Source of the DNA: Pseudoscleropodium purum
Taxonomy: Eukaryota > Streptophyta > Bryopsida > Hypnales > Brachytheciaceae
Reading direction: 5' to 3'
DNA length: 64,000 nucleotides
Assembly (NCBI GenBank): GCA_963969395.1
Contig: OZ017796.1
Span: 312,501-376,500 of the forward strand
Below the pieces are notes generated by a model. That model saw only the letters and a program-made list of their open reading frames with translations. It was not told the origin of the DNA and did not search any database. Positions 1-11,742 of the stretch are shown here, in pieces. Position 1 is the first letter of the stretch; each line of letters begins with the position of its first letter. The position numbers and the translations under genes are program-made.

Positions 1-599
1 CGCTATTTACTGGCAATTTTGTGATAAAGTCAGCTGATATGCACTTCCAAGGAGCCTCTACAACGGGAATGGATTGCAGCAATCCGTAAGGCACATGACG
101 AGACAGTTTGGACCGTTGGCAGATGTTATAGCCATCTACATAGCAATGTACATAACGTCGCAACGTGGTCCAATAGAACATTCTTGTTACCAAGTCAAAT
201 GTTTTCGCCTGGCCCTGATGTCTTGTGGCTAGAGCGTCGTGTCTAGATCGGAATATCTGGCATCGCAATTCCTCATCGTTAGGGATGAAAATCTTATCTT
301 GAAACCATAAAATACCATCTTTAAATTTATAAGCCTGAAATTGGCGGTGTACTCCAGAAGGGGCCTGGTCCCCTTGCCTTGTGAGATACGACACTATTGG
401 TTGTAATGTTGGATCCCATGTCGTGGATTTCCAAATTTGGTTTGTAATTTGCGGATCCATCCAAATTGGTTTACATAATTCCAGCACGGCCAATTTCAAC
501 AGTGGTCGGGGCTGTGATTCTCGTAGGTCAATGACATCTAGTCTTCCGGACAATGCATCAGCTCTTCCGTTCAGTATTCCCAACCTATGTATAATTACA
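1..599 (-). pseudogene. Integrase N-terminal part of the gypsy element
   Basis: The minus strand encodes an integrase zinc-binding region: HDALATRHQGQAKTFDLVTR near 190-240, followed by RMFYWTTLRRYVHCYVDG and NICQRSK. The family pattern is H-x(3-5)-H-x(~29)-C-x2-C, but the first Cys of the pair is Tyr here (TGT to TAT). The catalytic core starts at WKCISADFITKLP, where the window ends, so only the first catalytic Asp is visible. Integrase would insert the cDNA; this copy has a damaged zinc site. Confidence 0.85.
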
Positions 600-1032
600 A
601 AATGAAATGCTGACAAAATTTCCGACCACCTTGCTTGTCTTCTGTTCAGTTGCTTGGTAGTTAAGAAATATTCTAAGTTTTTGTGGTCTGAGATTACCGT
701 AACTTCATGTAGAGAGCCCTCCAGATAGACTCTCCAATCTTGAAATGCAAGAACAATGCTTAATAGTTCTTGGTCATAAATATCATAATTTTGTTCCACA
801 GGTGACATTTTCAAACTACGGTATATACAAGGGTGAAGATGCCTGTCATCACCCTGTTGGGAAAGAATGCCTCCTATAGCTGTATCAGATGCATCAGTTT
901 CAATGGTGAAAGGTTGTTGAAAGTTAGGGTGTAACAATACCGGAGCTTGGGAAAATTGAAGTCGAATTCGTTTAAATGCATTATCAGCTTCTTGACTCTA
1001 TATGAATAAGTGATCTTTCCGAGTTAATGTAG
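600..1032 (-). pseudogene. RNase H domain of the gypsy element
   Basis: After a frameshift the minus strand continues with QEADNAFKRIR, then IETDASD (first catalytic Asp) near 900, KMSPVEQNYDIYDQELL near 790 and SDHKNLEYF near 690. These are the usual blocks of the gypsy RNase H domain. A TAG interrupts the HLFI-stop-SQEAD junction where this family usually has Trp. The domain would degrade the RNA strand during reverse transcription. Confidence 0.85.
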
Positions 1033-2103
1033 TCAAAGGAACCGCCATTTGCCCATTTGTAAGTAACCATGGATAAATCTTCTATAAAAATTTGCGAAAT
1101 TGAGAAATACTTGAACTTCTTTCACATTTTTTGGTACTAGGTAGTTGTCAGTGGTTTTAACTTTATCTTTACACATTTCCAAACCTTGAGAAGAAATTAT
1201 CATTCCTAGAAATTCCACAGAATTGCAATGAAAATGGCATTTAGAGGCTTTTATATAAAGCCCATACTTATATAATCTTTGAAGTACCTCTTGAACCACC
1301 TATTTGTGGTCATTCAAATCTTTAGAAAATATTAATATATCGTCTAAATAAATAACTACCGAAATATCTAGGAGGTCGGCGAAGATATATTGCATGTGAG
1401 CCTGAAACTGAGCAGGTGCGTTCATTAGGCCAAAAGGCATCACTAAATACTCAAACAACCCATAATGTATTTTAAAGGTTGTTTTAAACTCATGGCCCAA
1501 GGCCATGCGAATGCGATGGTACGCCTATCTCACATCAAGCTTGGTAAAGATGTGAGCCCCCACTAACCGATCTGTAAGCTTAGGGATGAGTGGTAACGGG
1601 TAGCGATTTCGTACGGTAACCCTATTTAAGTTCCTATAATCAATGTAAACTCGGATAGAGCCATCTTTTTTCCGTGCAAAGACTATTGGAGCCGAGACTG
1701 GGGACTTAGACCGCTGAATCCAACCCTTGCCTAAATTCTCTTCCAAATACGTTCGGAGTTCTTCTAACTCAACCGGGGACATGGATCGTAAACTTGTGTT
1801 TTTCAGTTCTTGCCCTTCTTTAAACTCGATTTTCATGTCCGAAATTCCGTGATCCAGCAATTTATTCAAGAATTTTTCACTGAAAGCTCCATGTAAATCT
1901 TGATATTCATCTGGGACCTAGCTCAATTCATTCTTAAACTCTGCTTCATTCATTTTGGATATTACCAACAAATATATCTCAGCTCCTTTCATTGACAATC
2001 TAAAAGCATCCGCAGACACTATGGAATGCTTTGGTCCTCTTAACTTACTCCAAGGCTGTTGAGGTTCCATGATTCCTACACCTGAAAGCTTTGGTGCTTC
2101 CAA
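1033..2103 (-). pseudogene. Reverse transcriptase of the gypsy element, with in-frame stops
   Basis: One frame carries the RT signature blocks in order: the KKDGSIRVYIDYRNLN block near 1660, KLDVR then a stop near 1524, [13 protein letters not shown] near 1420, the catalytic [10 protein letters not shown] near 1335, and FLGMIIS near 1200. The segment ends in the connection region FANFYRRFIHGY near 1075. Stops near 1917, 1524 and 1297 interrupt an otherwise constant frame, and the frame shifts near 1040 before RNase H. The catalytic YLDD is retained. Identity as Ty3/gypsy RT is secure. Confidence 0.93.
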
Positions 2104-2118
2104 TTCTAACTAAGTTGG

Positions 2119-2646
2119 TCAAGGTTCCGGGATTATCTTCGTGATTCCTGCACCTGAGTACTTTGAGGCTCCCAATTCTAACTGAGTCAATTGAGATTCT
2201 GGGGTTCCTTTTTCTGAGTTGCAAAAGTGCGGTCTTATTATGGACGGTGTCTTATACCCTCCTATCTGGTTCCCTTCGATTTTTAAACAATTTTCTCGAC
2301 AATGAATTGAATCAAAGATCACCGTCTTTTCTGCCCATCGAATTGTGGGGTCGTGCTTCACCACCCAAGGGGTTCCGAGGATGCAGGGGTATTTTTCTAT
2401 ATTGGTCAAATCCACAACCAGGATCTCTTGGTGTCCTAATATATTTAAATTCATCGTGGCTTCGTGAGTAATTAAACCAGAACTGATTTCTCTTCTGTCA
2501 ATGACACGTACTTCACGAGGTATCTTCTTTGGTGTAATTGCAGCTTGACATTTCACGGCAAAATCTAGGTGCATGAAAATACCGGTAGCCCCAGAATCCA
2601 CCAATGGCTCCACAGGTGTTGAGTTAATGAACTCTAATACTGTCAA
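2119..2646 (-). pseudogene. Retroviral-type aspartic protease of the gypsy element
   Basis: A 175-codon open stretch contains the catalytic motif VDSGAT about 17 residues from its start, followed by FMHLDFAVKC and a typical beta-rich pepsin-like fold region (LGTPWVVKHDP). In an active element it would cleave the Gag-Pol polyprotein. It is in the same frame as the reverse transcriptase below, but a stop at about 2116-2118 separates them. The catalytic Asp is intact; the polyprotein around it is not. Confidence 0.85.
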
Positions 2647-2879
2647 ATGAGCCCTTAGATCTAGGGTTGTTCATAACAAGATTGGAGCGGAGACCTCCAA
2701 GCCTCTTTCCCAGAGTTTGCCAATTGGTTTTTTTGATGACTGTGATGGAACCCCGGTCGGCTTCTCCAACGTGCCTGGGTACCGAAGATTGGATCCCATC
2801 CTCAACCCCGGGCATGTCCTTTTTCCGATTCTTCCTTAATCGCATTGGTTGCTTCGAATGCCGCTAATACTAACGGGAT

Positions 2880-3900
2880 AGAAGGATTCGACGGGCACCT
2901 TACTTGGAAGTGATCCACCTGGCCACACACCTAGCACTTGCCTTAGCGTCAGAATTCTAGCCTCTTGGCCGCAGTTTTGGCCAAAGCCGTGGTGACACGA
3001 GCTGCGCCTAGCTCCATCGGCACGGGACTTGACGCTTCCTTGAAACCTGAAACCTGTCCACTCGACTCTCCTACGCCGAATATTGGTGTTTTGGAATTAG
3101 CATACGAACCTTGAGGTCTGCGCACGTGCCGCCTTCCCCACAGTCGTTCATCAATTCTCGAAGCCATCGCTATTCAATCATTGAGTCCTCGAGGTTGAGT
3201 TTCAGCAGTTGCCACGGAATCAAGAATTTCGTCTTTCAAACCTCCCTGGAATCGTGCCACTAAACTCGACTCATTCCAGTCGACTTGGGCAGCGTGCTCA
3301 TTGAAATTCGAGATGTAGGTGGCCACTGAACCAGTCTGTCAAAGTGCGAAGAGACGATCTTCCACATTTCTCCGTCGATCAATGTCACCATATACCGAGA
3401 TCATAGCTTCTCAGAATGCATTGTAATTCAACAGTAATTCATGTTCACGTCCTTCATCTAACGCTTGCAGCAATGTCATAACTTAGCTTTGGGCAGCTCC
3501 ACTCAAGTGAATAGTGTATACGCTACCTTGTCTCCATCCTATCCATACGTGCGCAGATTGGTTCTAAAAACCAAGTGGATCTAAGCAAACCAACAGTATA
3601 TTTCTCCACCTCTTTTCCCTTTGAATTTTTCGAGTTTGACAACTCTCGATTTTCTTTCCCTAGTTCCCCCTTCTCCACTGTTACTCCCCCTCCGGTGCTC
3701 TTGATCAACCGGTTGGTAATTCATTGACAGCAAAATCAACGGAGGTGCCATGACTGTCCTCTCCGAGAGTTGCTGAATCACGTGTGGCAGTGCAGCTTAG
3801 AACCTGCTGCTGTATAAACTCAGCTTGCACCTACTACTGTATAAACTCCGCCCATCCCGATCCAATCTCCTCCGACAACTGCGGTCCATGATCGCCTTCC
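2880..3900 (-). pseudogene. gag (capsid/nucleocapsid) of the gypsy element, broken
   Basis: The minus strand shows a retrotransposon gag-like capsid segment around 3170-3320 (LVARFQGGLKDEILDS), then the ERLWGRR region near 3140. A CCHC zinc knuckle follows at about 2885-2935, with pattern C-x2-C-x4-H-x4-C around VCGQVDHFQVRC. One residue inside the knuckle is now a stop, another stop lies just upstream of ERLWGRR, and the N-terminal part switches frame around 3580-3710. The N-terminus is not well defined; the polyprotein probably began between 3780 and 3930. Gag would package element RNA if intact; this copy cannot make it. Confidence 0.75.
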
Positions 3901-3947
3901 AATCTTCTTTGCTCCATAAAAATGGTTATTGAAATTTTCTAGAAATA

Positions 3948-3956
3948 CTGATACCA
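3948..3956 (-). other. Primer-binding site (initiator tRNA-Met type)
   Basis: The minus strand reads TGGTATCAG here, matching the start of the common plant LTR-element site TGGTATCAGAGC complementary to initiator tRNA-Met. It lies 8 nt inside the proposed LTR end, slightly further than usual. Confidence 0.6.
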
Positions 3957-3964
3957 AACAATCC

Positions 3965-4396
3965 TGTTAACACTCCCACTCTTTTTTACCGATATCGTTT
4001 TCCACAAGGCATGGACAATTAGATGACGCAAACCTGTTACGGATCCTCGCAACAATCGGGATCCTGTCAACACCCTGTTCAGAACGGACTCGCAGAAGAT
4101 CAGACACCGACTTGCCAAGGATCTGGAGAACGATGGTCACAATTCTGAACTCCCTCCAAATCTCCTTTCCTAATTATCAATCAAACGATGTAATTGATAC
4201 AAGCAATTTGACAATGGTTCAATCGGTCTAACTTATATTATCGTGAAGTTTACAAAAGGTTTGCGTGAAGACTAAGCTTCTCCGTTTGCTACTTAAAGCC
4301 GCTGAGAATTCTAACAAATAACTGCCCTTAGTCTAGAACTGACCAAGCCATGTAACCGCCGTATATACATCCCATTGTTACAGTGTAATCGTAACA
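3965..4396 (-). repeat. Putative 5' LTR of the gypsy element
   Basis: On the minus strand this 432-bp segment begins TGTTACGATT and ends AGTGTTAACA, so it has the TG...CA termini and a short TGTTA/TAACA inverted end. It lies directly upstream of the primer-binding site. A TATA-like TGTATATAC lies near its start on the minus strand (about 4362-4370). The second LTR is outside the window, so the boundary cannot be confirmed by LTR comparison. Confidence 0.6.
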
Positions 4397-4404
4397 ATTA
4401 ACCT

Positions 4405-4440
4405 AAGAGGTCCCAGGTTCGAACCCCCACTGCACCGATT
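4405..4440 (+). repeat. tRNA-derived SINE-like B-box fragment
   Basis: Immediately beyond the LTR the plus strand reads GGTTCGAACCC, a near-consensus Pol III B box, followed by CCCACTGCACC. T-stem pairing is poor, so it is not a functional tRNA 3' half. A decayed tRNA-related SINE interrupted by the gypsy insertion is possible. Confidence 0.3.
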
Positions 4441-7400
4441 CATATTGGCTTCTGTAGAAGCCCACCTTGCACTAAGCAAATCCTGCTCCACAAATGATGG
4501 ATCTCATCTATTCCAAACACAAGATATCAGCCCAAACTGCAGAGTTCAGGAGACAGTGCGTGGACCTTACAATCATCCTACTCAGATTCATTCACTGCAA
4601 TTGTTTCATGGCCACGCTCATAATTTCACATGAATTGCAAACACCTACCTAGGTCTGCAAAGTGGTGACTAAGATGAACAGCTCGTACCCCAACTGCTAT
4701 AACGAGCAATTATATTACGATAAAATTTGTCAAAATGACGGACAGCTTTCTTGCTTCATGTTCAGCAACTCTTTTCGAGTTGAAAGAGATCCATGACGAC
4801 AATCTACAACAGGAGCAAGGATACGTGCGATGCTCTTCGATCAGTCCATATAGCACTTCAAGGTCTTGGTACAAACAACATCATTGCAAACGTTCGTAAG
4901 ACTAATAATCTGAAAACACTCAAGTGGAAGTGAAAGAATCTGGAACAAGTACGTACACCCTCTATTCTAAACCACGTTACTTCAGGCAATACCTTTGTAT
5001 TACACGTATGTTTACTGACTAAGTTTGAGGAGGCCCTTCAAAATGAGTCATACCAGAGTCATGTCAATACATAGGCCAAGAAAACAGAGTCCAATAGAAA
5101 CGCTATAACCGAAAGAAACTTGATTTAGGTTTAGGGTTACGAAATAGAATACACGCATTGAGAGACTCTTATCGATCCCCCCCCCCTCCAAACTTCACTC
5201 AATACGGTTTTTCCTTCACTCAATACGGTTTTTCGGTTCAAGAGCTGGTATGGCACAAAACGTAGCCCAACTGATCCAAATGCAAAACGATACCCTGTAA
5301 ATAGTGAAATGAGGTTGCCTGACACTAATTTCTCGGCATTGTGCACTGTCTGAATATTCAGTGCAAGGATGCAGGAAATTTTCATCAATAATTAGTGTAG
5401 CAAACATTTTTCAATATTAAAGAATAAACTTAAAAGAGTCAAAGAGTCACATGCGCCTACACTTAGACAAGCGGTGAGTCACAAGGTAACTTTTCTACAT
5501 AAGGCAACTGCATTGTTGAAGTAACCTCATTTCATTATTCCATGCAGTAACTTTAGAAATATAGTGGCAAATTCCAAGGCCAATTCTGGACTTAGAAGTG
5601 AACCTGGGCGAGTATGCACGGGTCAGTTTAGGAGACAGGATAAAGCGTTCGTATCCTCAGTCTACCGTAGAGTATAAATTGGAACGATCGGGTGATGGTT
5701 GATAAAGCCTTACAGGTGACGCTGACACCCTCACGAGCTAAAAGCTTGAGTGAAATCTTCTCACACGGTCCCCAGCGCAGCCAAAGAGTTGTCGTGTATA
5801 TCTTCAGGCTGTTGCATTGATCTCCCGAAACTCATGATACTCACAAAATTTCACGAGCAAGAGTTGTGGAGTACAAATATATAGCTGATTGTCTTTTGCA
5901 AGGAAGAGTTCGATGGCGTGAAGAGAAACACTAGGCTGCGGGCCTCCGGCAATGCCAATGCTCTGGTCTCCAATCCAGGTCCAAGAAGGTTTGAACTGGT
6001 ACAAGATCAATAATATTTTAATTATAAATTATATAATTCAGTAAGCTTTTATTCAGTTCTAAGCAAGTCCCATGTTGTCAGAACTATCCTTACTTTTTGA
6101 ACTGAAACGTACAGAACAGTGGAAGACTTAGTCCTTTGCTTGACAAGAGGTTATCGATCATTGAAGGTCACGCACAAGTTCAGATGTAACAGTGGACTGA
6201 ATGATATAATTTCTTCAGTGCAAGTTCTGCACGTAGCGTAGAAAAAGTCCAACCGCAAGGCTGGACGGGTCATGATTGAATGAAGAAGCGATCTGTTGGG
6301 GTAGTTCAATTCTAGTATGTCTTGTCCTCTTAATTTAATCTAATTGTTTGGGGTCCCCGGCCCGAAACATGACTGACATAGTTTGAATGCATGTGCGACT
6401 TGGCCAAGACTCTTCTCGTCGATCAATGAATGTTTGACTAGGTACAGGAGATACCAGAAATGTTAAGTTGGGTCAATCCTCCCTGGCCGGTCAGAGAAGG
6501 TCATGTTAACGTACAAGTGTACGTAGTTGGGTCTTGCGGACTTACTTAAGTAAAGAGGAAGTGAAGTTGGAAAAGGTCTATTTTCTGCACCGGATTGCAT
6601 GTAACTCTTAACTTACAAGCCTAGCTAACCGTAAGAGGACTGCAACCACCATGATCGATCCGGAAGTCACTCTGTGCAGTTATATTAAGCTCCGGACACT
6701 TTGTCTTCTGCTTCCAAGTTAACCGCCCCAGTCCATCCTCAATGAAACCAAGCGAAGTACCTGTCTAACTTGAGCTTGACACACACCCTGCCCTGTTTAC
6801 TTGAAGACTGCAGACTGGTGAACAATAACGGCAGCATCGATCTAGAACGTTCTGCTAGCTTTGATGGAATCTTCAAATAGAAGTCATTCTCTCAAGTACA
6901 TCCATGTCCAAGTCTGTACGGTGCTCATGTCCCGAAACTGTTTCTTTATGGCGGTCGAGTTTGAAGGAGTTTGCAGGCCTTGACGTTCAAATGAATCATG
7001 AGTTCAGTACCGTACATTCCAGTACTTCTGTAGCTAGAGATGTAGCCGAGGTGACCAAAGCACACGTGATTGTAAACGTGACATTAAGTCTGGAAGGACG
7101 GTGAGGTCATAAAGTGGGCAATAGTAGATGATTTTCAAGAATGCACGTGCTGGTCCAAAATTCAGATCATGTTTGGCAAAGTACTTTGGTAGTAAGTCTC
7201 TTCCTTTTAGGGTTAATCATTAGAAGTGTCTAGCAGGAGTTTAAGGGCCACTTCACATATGGGTCGAAGGTCGAGAGTCTGTCGACTTCCACCAATCAGA
7301 TTTCTAAAATCCCAACTTTTGCCTCTCGACCCGTCACACAAGGCGGTACAATCCAAAGTCAATCGCCCTCCAAATTGCCTACATGGTAGTCCAGCTCCTA

Positions 7401-7600
7401 TGTGGCAATGGCCTTGCAATGGACTCTTGATCAGAGTTTGGGTCGCTACTTTATAGCGATCTAAACTCTGGTTGAGAGTTTGTTGAATTTGCCATTTATT
7501 ATCCACTTCTTTGGACTTTCACCCAAAGTTTGGCCATGAATTCCCACGGCCTTTCGACTCAGTCAGCCCATGTGTGAAGCACCCCTAAGGGTAGTACCTA
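4441..7600. other. Intergenic, no recognised gene
   Basis: Moderate-GC sequence with short open stretches on both strands but none with a recognisable domain, good start context or codon bias. It holds an exact 21-bp tandem duplication at 5193-5234. The segment 7213-7560 is GC-richer than what follows but cannot be assigned. Confidence 0.5.
5193..5234. repeat. Exact 2 x 21-bp tandem duplication
   Basis: CTTCACTCAATACGGTTTTTC occurs twice in direct succession with no mismatch, just after a run of Cs at 5177-5187. A recent slippage duplication is likely. Confidence 0.9.
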
Positions 7601-9227
7601 AACCTTTTCCATAGTACTACATAGTATTCAAGATTTTTTTGGAAATATTTTAAAATTTTAAAAAAAATAGTTGATTAATTTTAAAAACATGTTTAATATT
7701 CACACTTTTAAAAAGAAAAGGTACCTTTGGAAAGAAAAAGCATAGGAAAAAATTTCATATAGGAGAACCAAAAAAGTGCAAAATAGATGCTTTGACGTTT
7801 GAATTTGTAAAAATTAATGAAAGAAATTTTCAAAGAAAATAAAAATTGATCATTTAGTAAGACTTCATGATATAGAAATTTCACCAAAAGAATCATCTTG
7901 AAACCATTTTCAATGTTTAAAATTGTAAGTGTAAGAGAGCTCTATTTGCATAAATCTAGAGAACATAAAATAATGTTTTTAAGAAATTCTTTTTGGTAGG
8001 TACATCCTTCTCTAGTGCAGGTATAGACCACAAAAACTTCAGCTTTAAATCATTAATTTTGGATAGTTTGCAATTTAAAAAACCCTAAACCGCAAAGTCT
8101 GACAAATTAGCTAAATTGAAATTTAAATATAAAACAATTTTTGAATTTTTTTTTGAGGAATAAGTTCTCAAATCACTATCTAATTGCTAATCTTCAAAAA
8201 AAAATTCAAGTACACCAGCTTCAATGTGCAAAAGTTATAGCAAATGACAACTCAAAAACGTCAAGTATGACACAAAATACTATTGGTCTTTCTTGCATTC
8301 ACCCTTAACCGTTGAGCACCCCAATGCTTCAAATATAGCCTCTCTAATCTGACATATTTTCTTGTTTGACTATTATAATCTTTTCAATAGTACAGTCAAA
8401 AGACATGTCCTTTTTCATCTAGCTTTGGGCTTGTCTTTACTACTGATTGATATAGTTAGTCTATATCAATCTCTTTTTAGATAATAGTTTGATTGGAATG
8501 AATTGAGAAGGGTCCAAATTTTTGTAAACATGAGTTGGACATTCATGGGTTAAGGTAGAAACACCTATTCCAATCCCTACCCCCATTCTTAAATTCTAGA
8601 TTGCAACCAAATCTATCCATAAACATCCATTAAGGTTTTCTACAAATGTTTATAATTTGGTGGTGCATTTGAAAGACACAAATTTAATTCTCATTCATTA
8701 ATAGCTGATTTTCATAGATTTCAGTGGTTTAGAGAGCCAACACTTTGAAAAATCATAGAAATTATATATTATATTAATAAAATCTATTTTTTTATATTTG
8801 AATACTCATGATTTTCACTTCCTAGTATGACAAAAATATTATTTCTAGGAAAAATGCCTCTAACTATGTTATATTGCTTAAATTGACAGATTTGGATATT
8901 TTCATTGTAATAGGAGTTGAAATGGTTTAGTTTTATTGTTTGTATACTTAAGAGTTGCTTACACTTTGTAAAAGAAGTGGATCTAATAGATTTCTTACTA
9001 TTAGAGTTTTCTATTTTTTTAGGAAAGGTGAACAAAAGTAAACAAGAATATGGTGGACTTTGATATGCTACATTGCTATGCTATGTGTCTTTGAATAACT
9101 TTTGGCATTTCAAATTACCATCTTGGCTCAACTTTGGAAATTCATAAAAGGAATTGAACCACCTATTATATAATTGTGGAGTATTAAGTTATTTGAATCA
9201 GTTTGAGACTTGACTTGCTTCAACAAA
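7601..9227. other. AT-rich intergenic sequence
   Basis: Strongly AT-rich with poly-A and poly-T runs and no supported gene. At about 8548 a GGGTTAAGGTAGAAACACC motif resembles the end of the element at 30503-30883, suggesting an eroded relative. Confidence 0.5.
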
Positions 9228-9745
9228 TTAACCCCTAAAGGACCAACAATTGGCAACGCAACAATTTGGGGCGACTCACTACAACAATTGGGATTCGCAT
9301 TTTTCAATTCCATACCTAAATTCTTAACAATTAAGGACTTTAAATCATTCTCCACTTCTTTCTACTAATTATTTTTCTCCTACATATTTTACAATTCCAA
9401 ATGATCTAAATTTTTTTAAGTAGGTGGCCAACTTACCTTGAAGAATGAATCTAAAGAAGCACCACCAACATGGACATTTTTTCATACAAATGTGACCTAG
9501 TAAAGTGTAGCTGCCTTGTTTTTTGCAAGGCCAAAATTTTTTTTTTATCAATTCAAATACTAAATAAATATCTTGCAATTCACATGTTGAAAGTTTTTGA
9601 AAGTTTTTCCCGCATCTTCTTAAACTAGTGTACTACAAAATCCTATAATTTCATGTAAGTTTTTAAAAAAAATTTGGTACTTAACTAGAAACGGTTGTTT
9701 ACAACGATTTAGATGAAAATATAGTCAAAGAAATTTAGGGGTTAA
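9228..9745 (+). mobile_element. TTAA-type non-autonomous element, family A (518 bp)
   Basis: The left end is TTAACCCCTAAAGGACC and the right end is ATTTAGGGGTTAA, a perfect 12-bp terminal inverted repeat that includes TTAA. There is no coding capacity. The interior motifs ATGATCTAAA, CTTGAAGAATGAATC, CATACAAATGTGACC and GATATCTTGCAA recur in the copies near 26400, 35565, 40669 and 48908. This copy is shorter than the 900-940 bp copies and lacks their left half. Confidence 0.75.
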
Positions 9746-10092
9746 AATGTAATTGTTGCAAATGACTTCAAATTTTGTTGAAAATAGCAACAATCCAAAA
9801 TAGAGGAATCAATATTGTTTTATTACTATATTGAATTTGAAAAAATATAAAATAATTTTGAAGCTCAAAATTGGATTTGACCATTAAGTCTCTCCTAAAG
9901 AAATGCTTGGTACTTAAATATTAAAAAATGTCATTAATTAAATTCTATAACAAAAAATAATTAAATTGTATACTGAAAAATCATTTCAAATTTCAATATT
10001 TTATTTTTATTAGGATAAAGCCAAAATATTTTAAATTTTGTAGTGATCCTCTAATTGTTTTTGTTTCATTAGTAGTAGTACTATCAAACTAT

Positions 10093-10555
10093 TTAACTTC
10101 TAAAGGTTGAAGACCATATTTTTACCAAAAATGCTCTAAAATTGCCATTTTTGATATAAGCACCAAATGAAAGACATTTTTAAACACATGTAATAGTAGG
10201 ATCTTGTAGTATATTAGTTTCAAAAGATGTAGAAAAAAATTTAGAATTTTTCACCATGTAGATTGCAAGATATTAACATGTGAAGTGACAAAAATCATTT
10301 TTTTGGCCTTGTGAAAAAATGAACGGTTGCACTTTGCAAAGTCACATTTGTATGAAAAATGTCCAAAATGGTGGTACTCTTTGGTTCATTCTTCAAGGCA
10401 AGTTGACTACATCCTTAAAAAGTTTTATAGAATTTTCATTGCACAACATATAGGAAAAAAATTGTAAGAAGAAAGAAGTACAAAATGATTCAAAATACTA
10501 AATTGTTAAGAATTTCATTATAAAACTGAAAAATTCCAAATCATGCACACTATAA
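10093..10555 (-). mobile_element. Family A element, partial, reverse orientation
   Basis: It starts TTAACTTCTAAAGG, a degenerate family end, and carries the reverse complement of the family interior (GTAGATTGCAAGATATTAACATG, CACATTTGTATGAAAAATG, CATTCTTCAAGGCAAG). The far end is lost where a different repeat starts at about 10560. Confidence 0.65.
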
Positions 10556-10570
10556 ATGTTTTGGAGCCTC

Positions 10571-10695
10571 TGAAAGGCTACCAATTTTTTATTTTGGCAC
10601 CCACATGGTGCAATTACAAAAAAAAAAATTTTAAATAACTTTTTTGGAAAAAAATACTTAAAAAATTAAAAACTAATCACTCTAACATGGCTTTG

Positions 10696-10761
<66 letters not shown>

Positions 10762-10910
10762 GGCAACAATGCAAAACCATTAGAAGATTTTGGAGGCCTC
10801 TGGATGCTTGCGAGTTATCATAGCCTACGAACATAAGAAACAGGTTCGACGTAGCGGTCTGACGTGGCCGAGCCCTTGCCACATCATTGACTAAAAAAGA
10901 ATTTTTTTTT
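10571..10910 (+). repeat. Dispersed repeat, family B/F fragments around a (TA)n tract
   Basis: The segment GGTGCAATTACAAAAAA with its following A/T-rich stretch resembles copies at 20300 and 39555. After the (TA)n tract, CATTAGAAGATTTTGGAGGCCTCTGGA with GAGTTATCA resembles 27177 and, in reverse, 39310-39350. These are non-coding dispersed repeats; their boundaries are unclear. Confidence 0.45.
10698..10758. repeat. (TA)n microsatellite, about 30 units
   Basis: Uninterrupted alternating TA over about 60 bp. It is likely hypervariable and prone to length errors in assembly. Confidence 0.95.
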
Positions 10911-11742
10911 TTTTTTTCATTTGGAACCTAATTTTTTTTGTTTTTTATGGAAAAAAAAATTCTGACAGCAGGCCATTTCCCTTGTTGCGGGGAACAGCTG
11001 CAAGGGAACAAGCCTAAAACAAGTTTCTGGACCCCCCAAAACTCTTCTAATGTAATAGCCTTCCAAAAATCTCAGAACTTTCGTTAAGAGTTCTCCATCT
11101 TCCCCCAATTTGCTATTACAAGTGGTAGGCAACATAGATGAAGCAACTAAAGACAAAAGGAAGTGCAAAACATTTACTTAGGTAGGAAGTAGCAAACAAG
11201 AGAGATCATGAATAATTAGAAAAAGAATAATAAATTGGTATTCATCAATAGTAGAGATGTATATGATCCAATGGAAGAACCCAAGTGGACCCAAGTGATG
11301 GGATTTTTAGGCCATCCAAAACCTCAACCTGATTTCATACTTAAGGCTAGAAGGTTTGGTACCAAAACTTCATATCTAAAACACCAACTAAGATGAGTTG
11401 TACGTAACTCTAGCCTAGCCCTAGTATTAAGCTTTTGGATTGCATTTGGAAGACTTGAGTGATCTTATTGATTCAAAATTAGAAAGTTTAGGATAGCCTT
11501 TAATCCAACCCAAATACAAACCAAGCCTTAAAAAGTTGTACTTGTCTGTCCTTTCATTAAAAAAAATTAAAATAATATTTCTATCTATCAATAATCAATT
11601 TGGTATTTAGAAAACTGTACTCTTGGGCCTTATAAAATAAACATACTAGTAGTTAATCATTTAAGCAATTTTTGAGTAGATTGTATGTAGTATGAGGTGG
11701 TATAAATTTTTCCCATGTAAGAAGATAAAAAATATTTGGATA

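Larger units (their letters stand above)
1..4396 (-). mobile_element. Ty3/gypsy LTR retrotransposon, decayed, cut by the window edge
   Basis: Reading the minus strand from 4396 down gives LTR, primer-binding site, gag with a zinc knuckle, aspartic protease, reverse transcriptase, RNase H and the start of integrase. This order (integrase after RNase H) is the Ty3/gypsy order. The 3' part and 3' LTR lie outside the window. Long stretches stay in one frame but are interrupted by in-frame stops and by at least one frameshift near 1040, so the copy is dead. Several lesions look like C-to-T or G-to-A changes, as expected for methylated, silenced plant repeats. High confidence in the class; the clade within Ty3/gypsy is not assigned. 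Confidence 0.93.

Noticed and set aside
4405..4440. Functional tRNA gene
   Set aside because: The T-stem does not pair and no D-arm or anticodon arm is present in the window.
10698..10758. Peptide of alternating Tyr and Ile from the TA tract
   Set aside because: Pure microsatellite translation.
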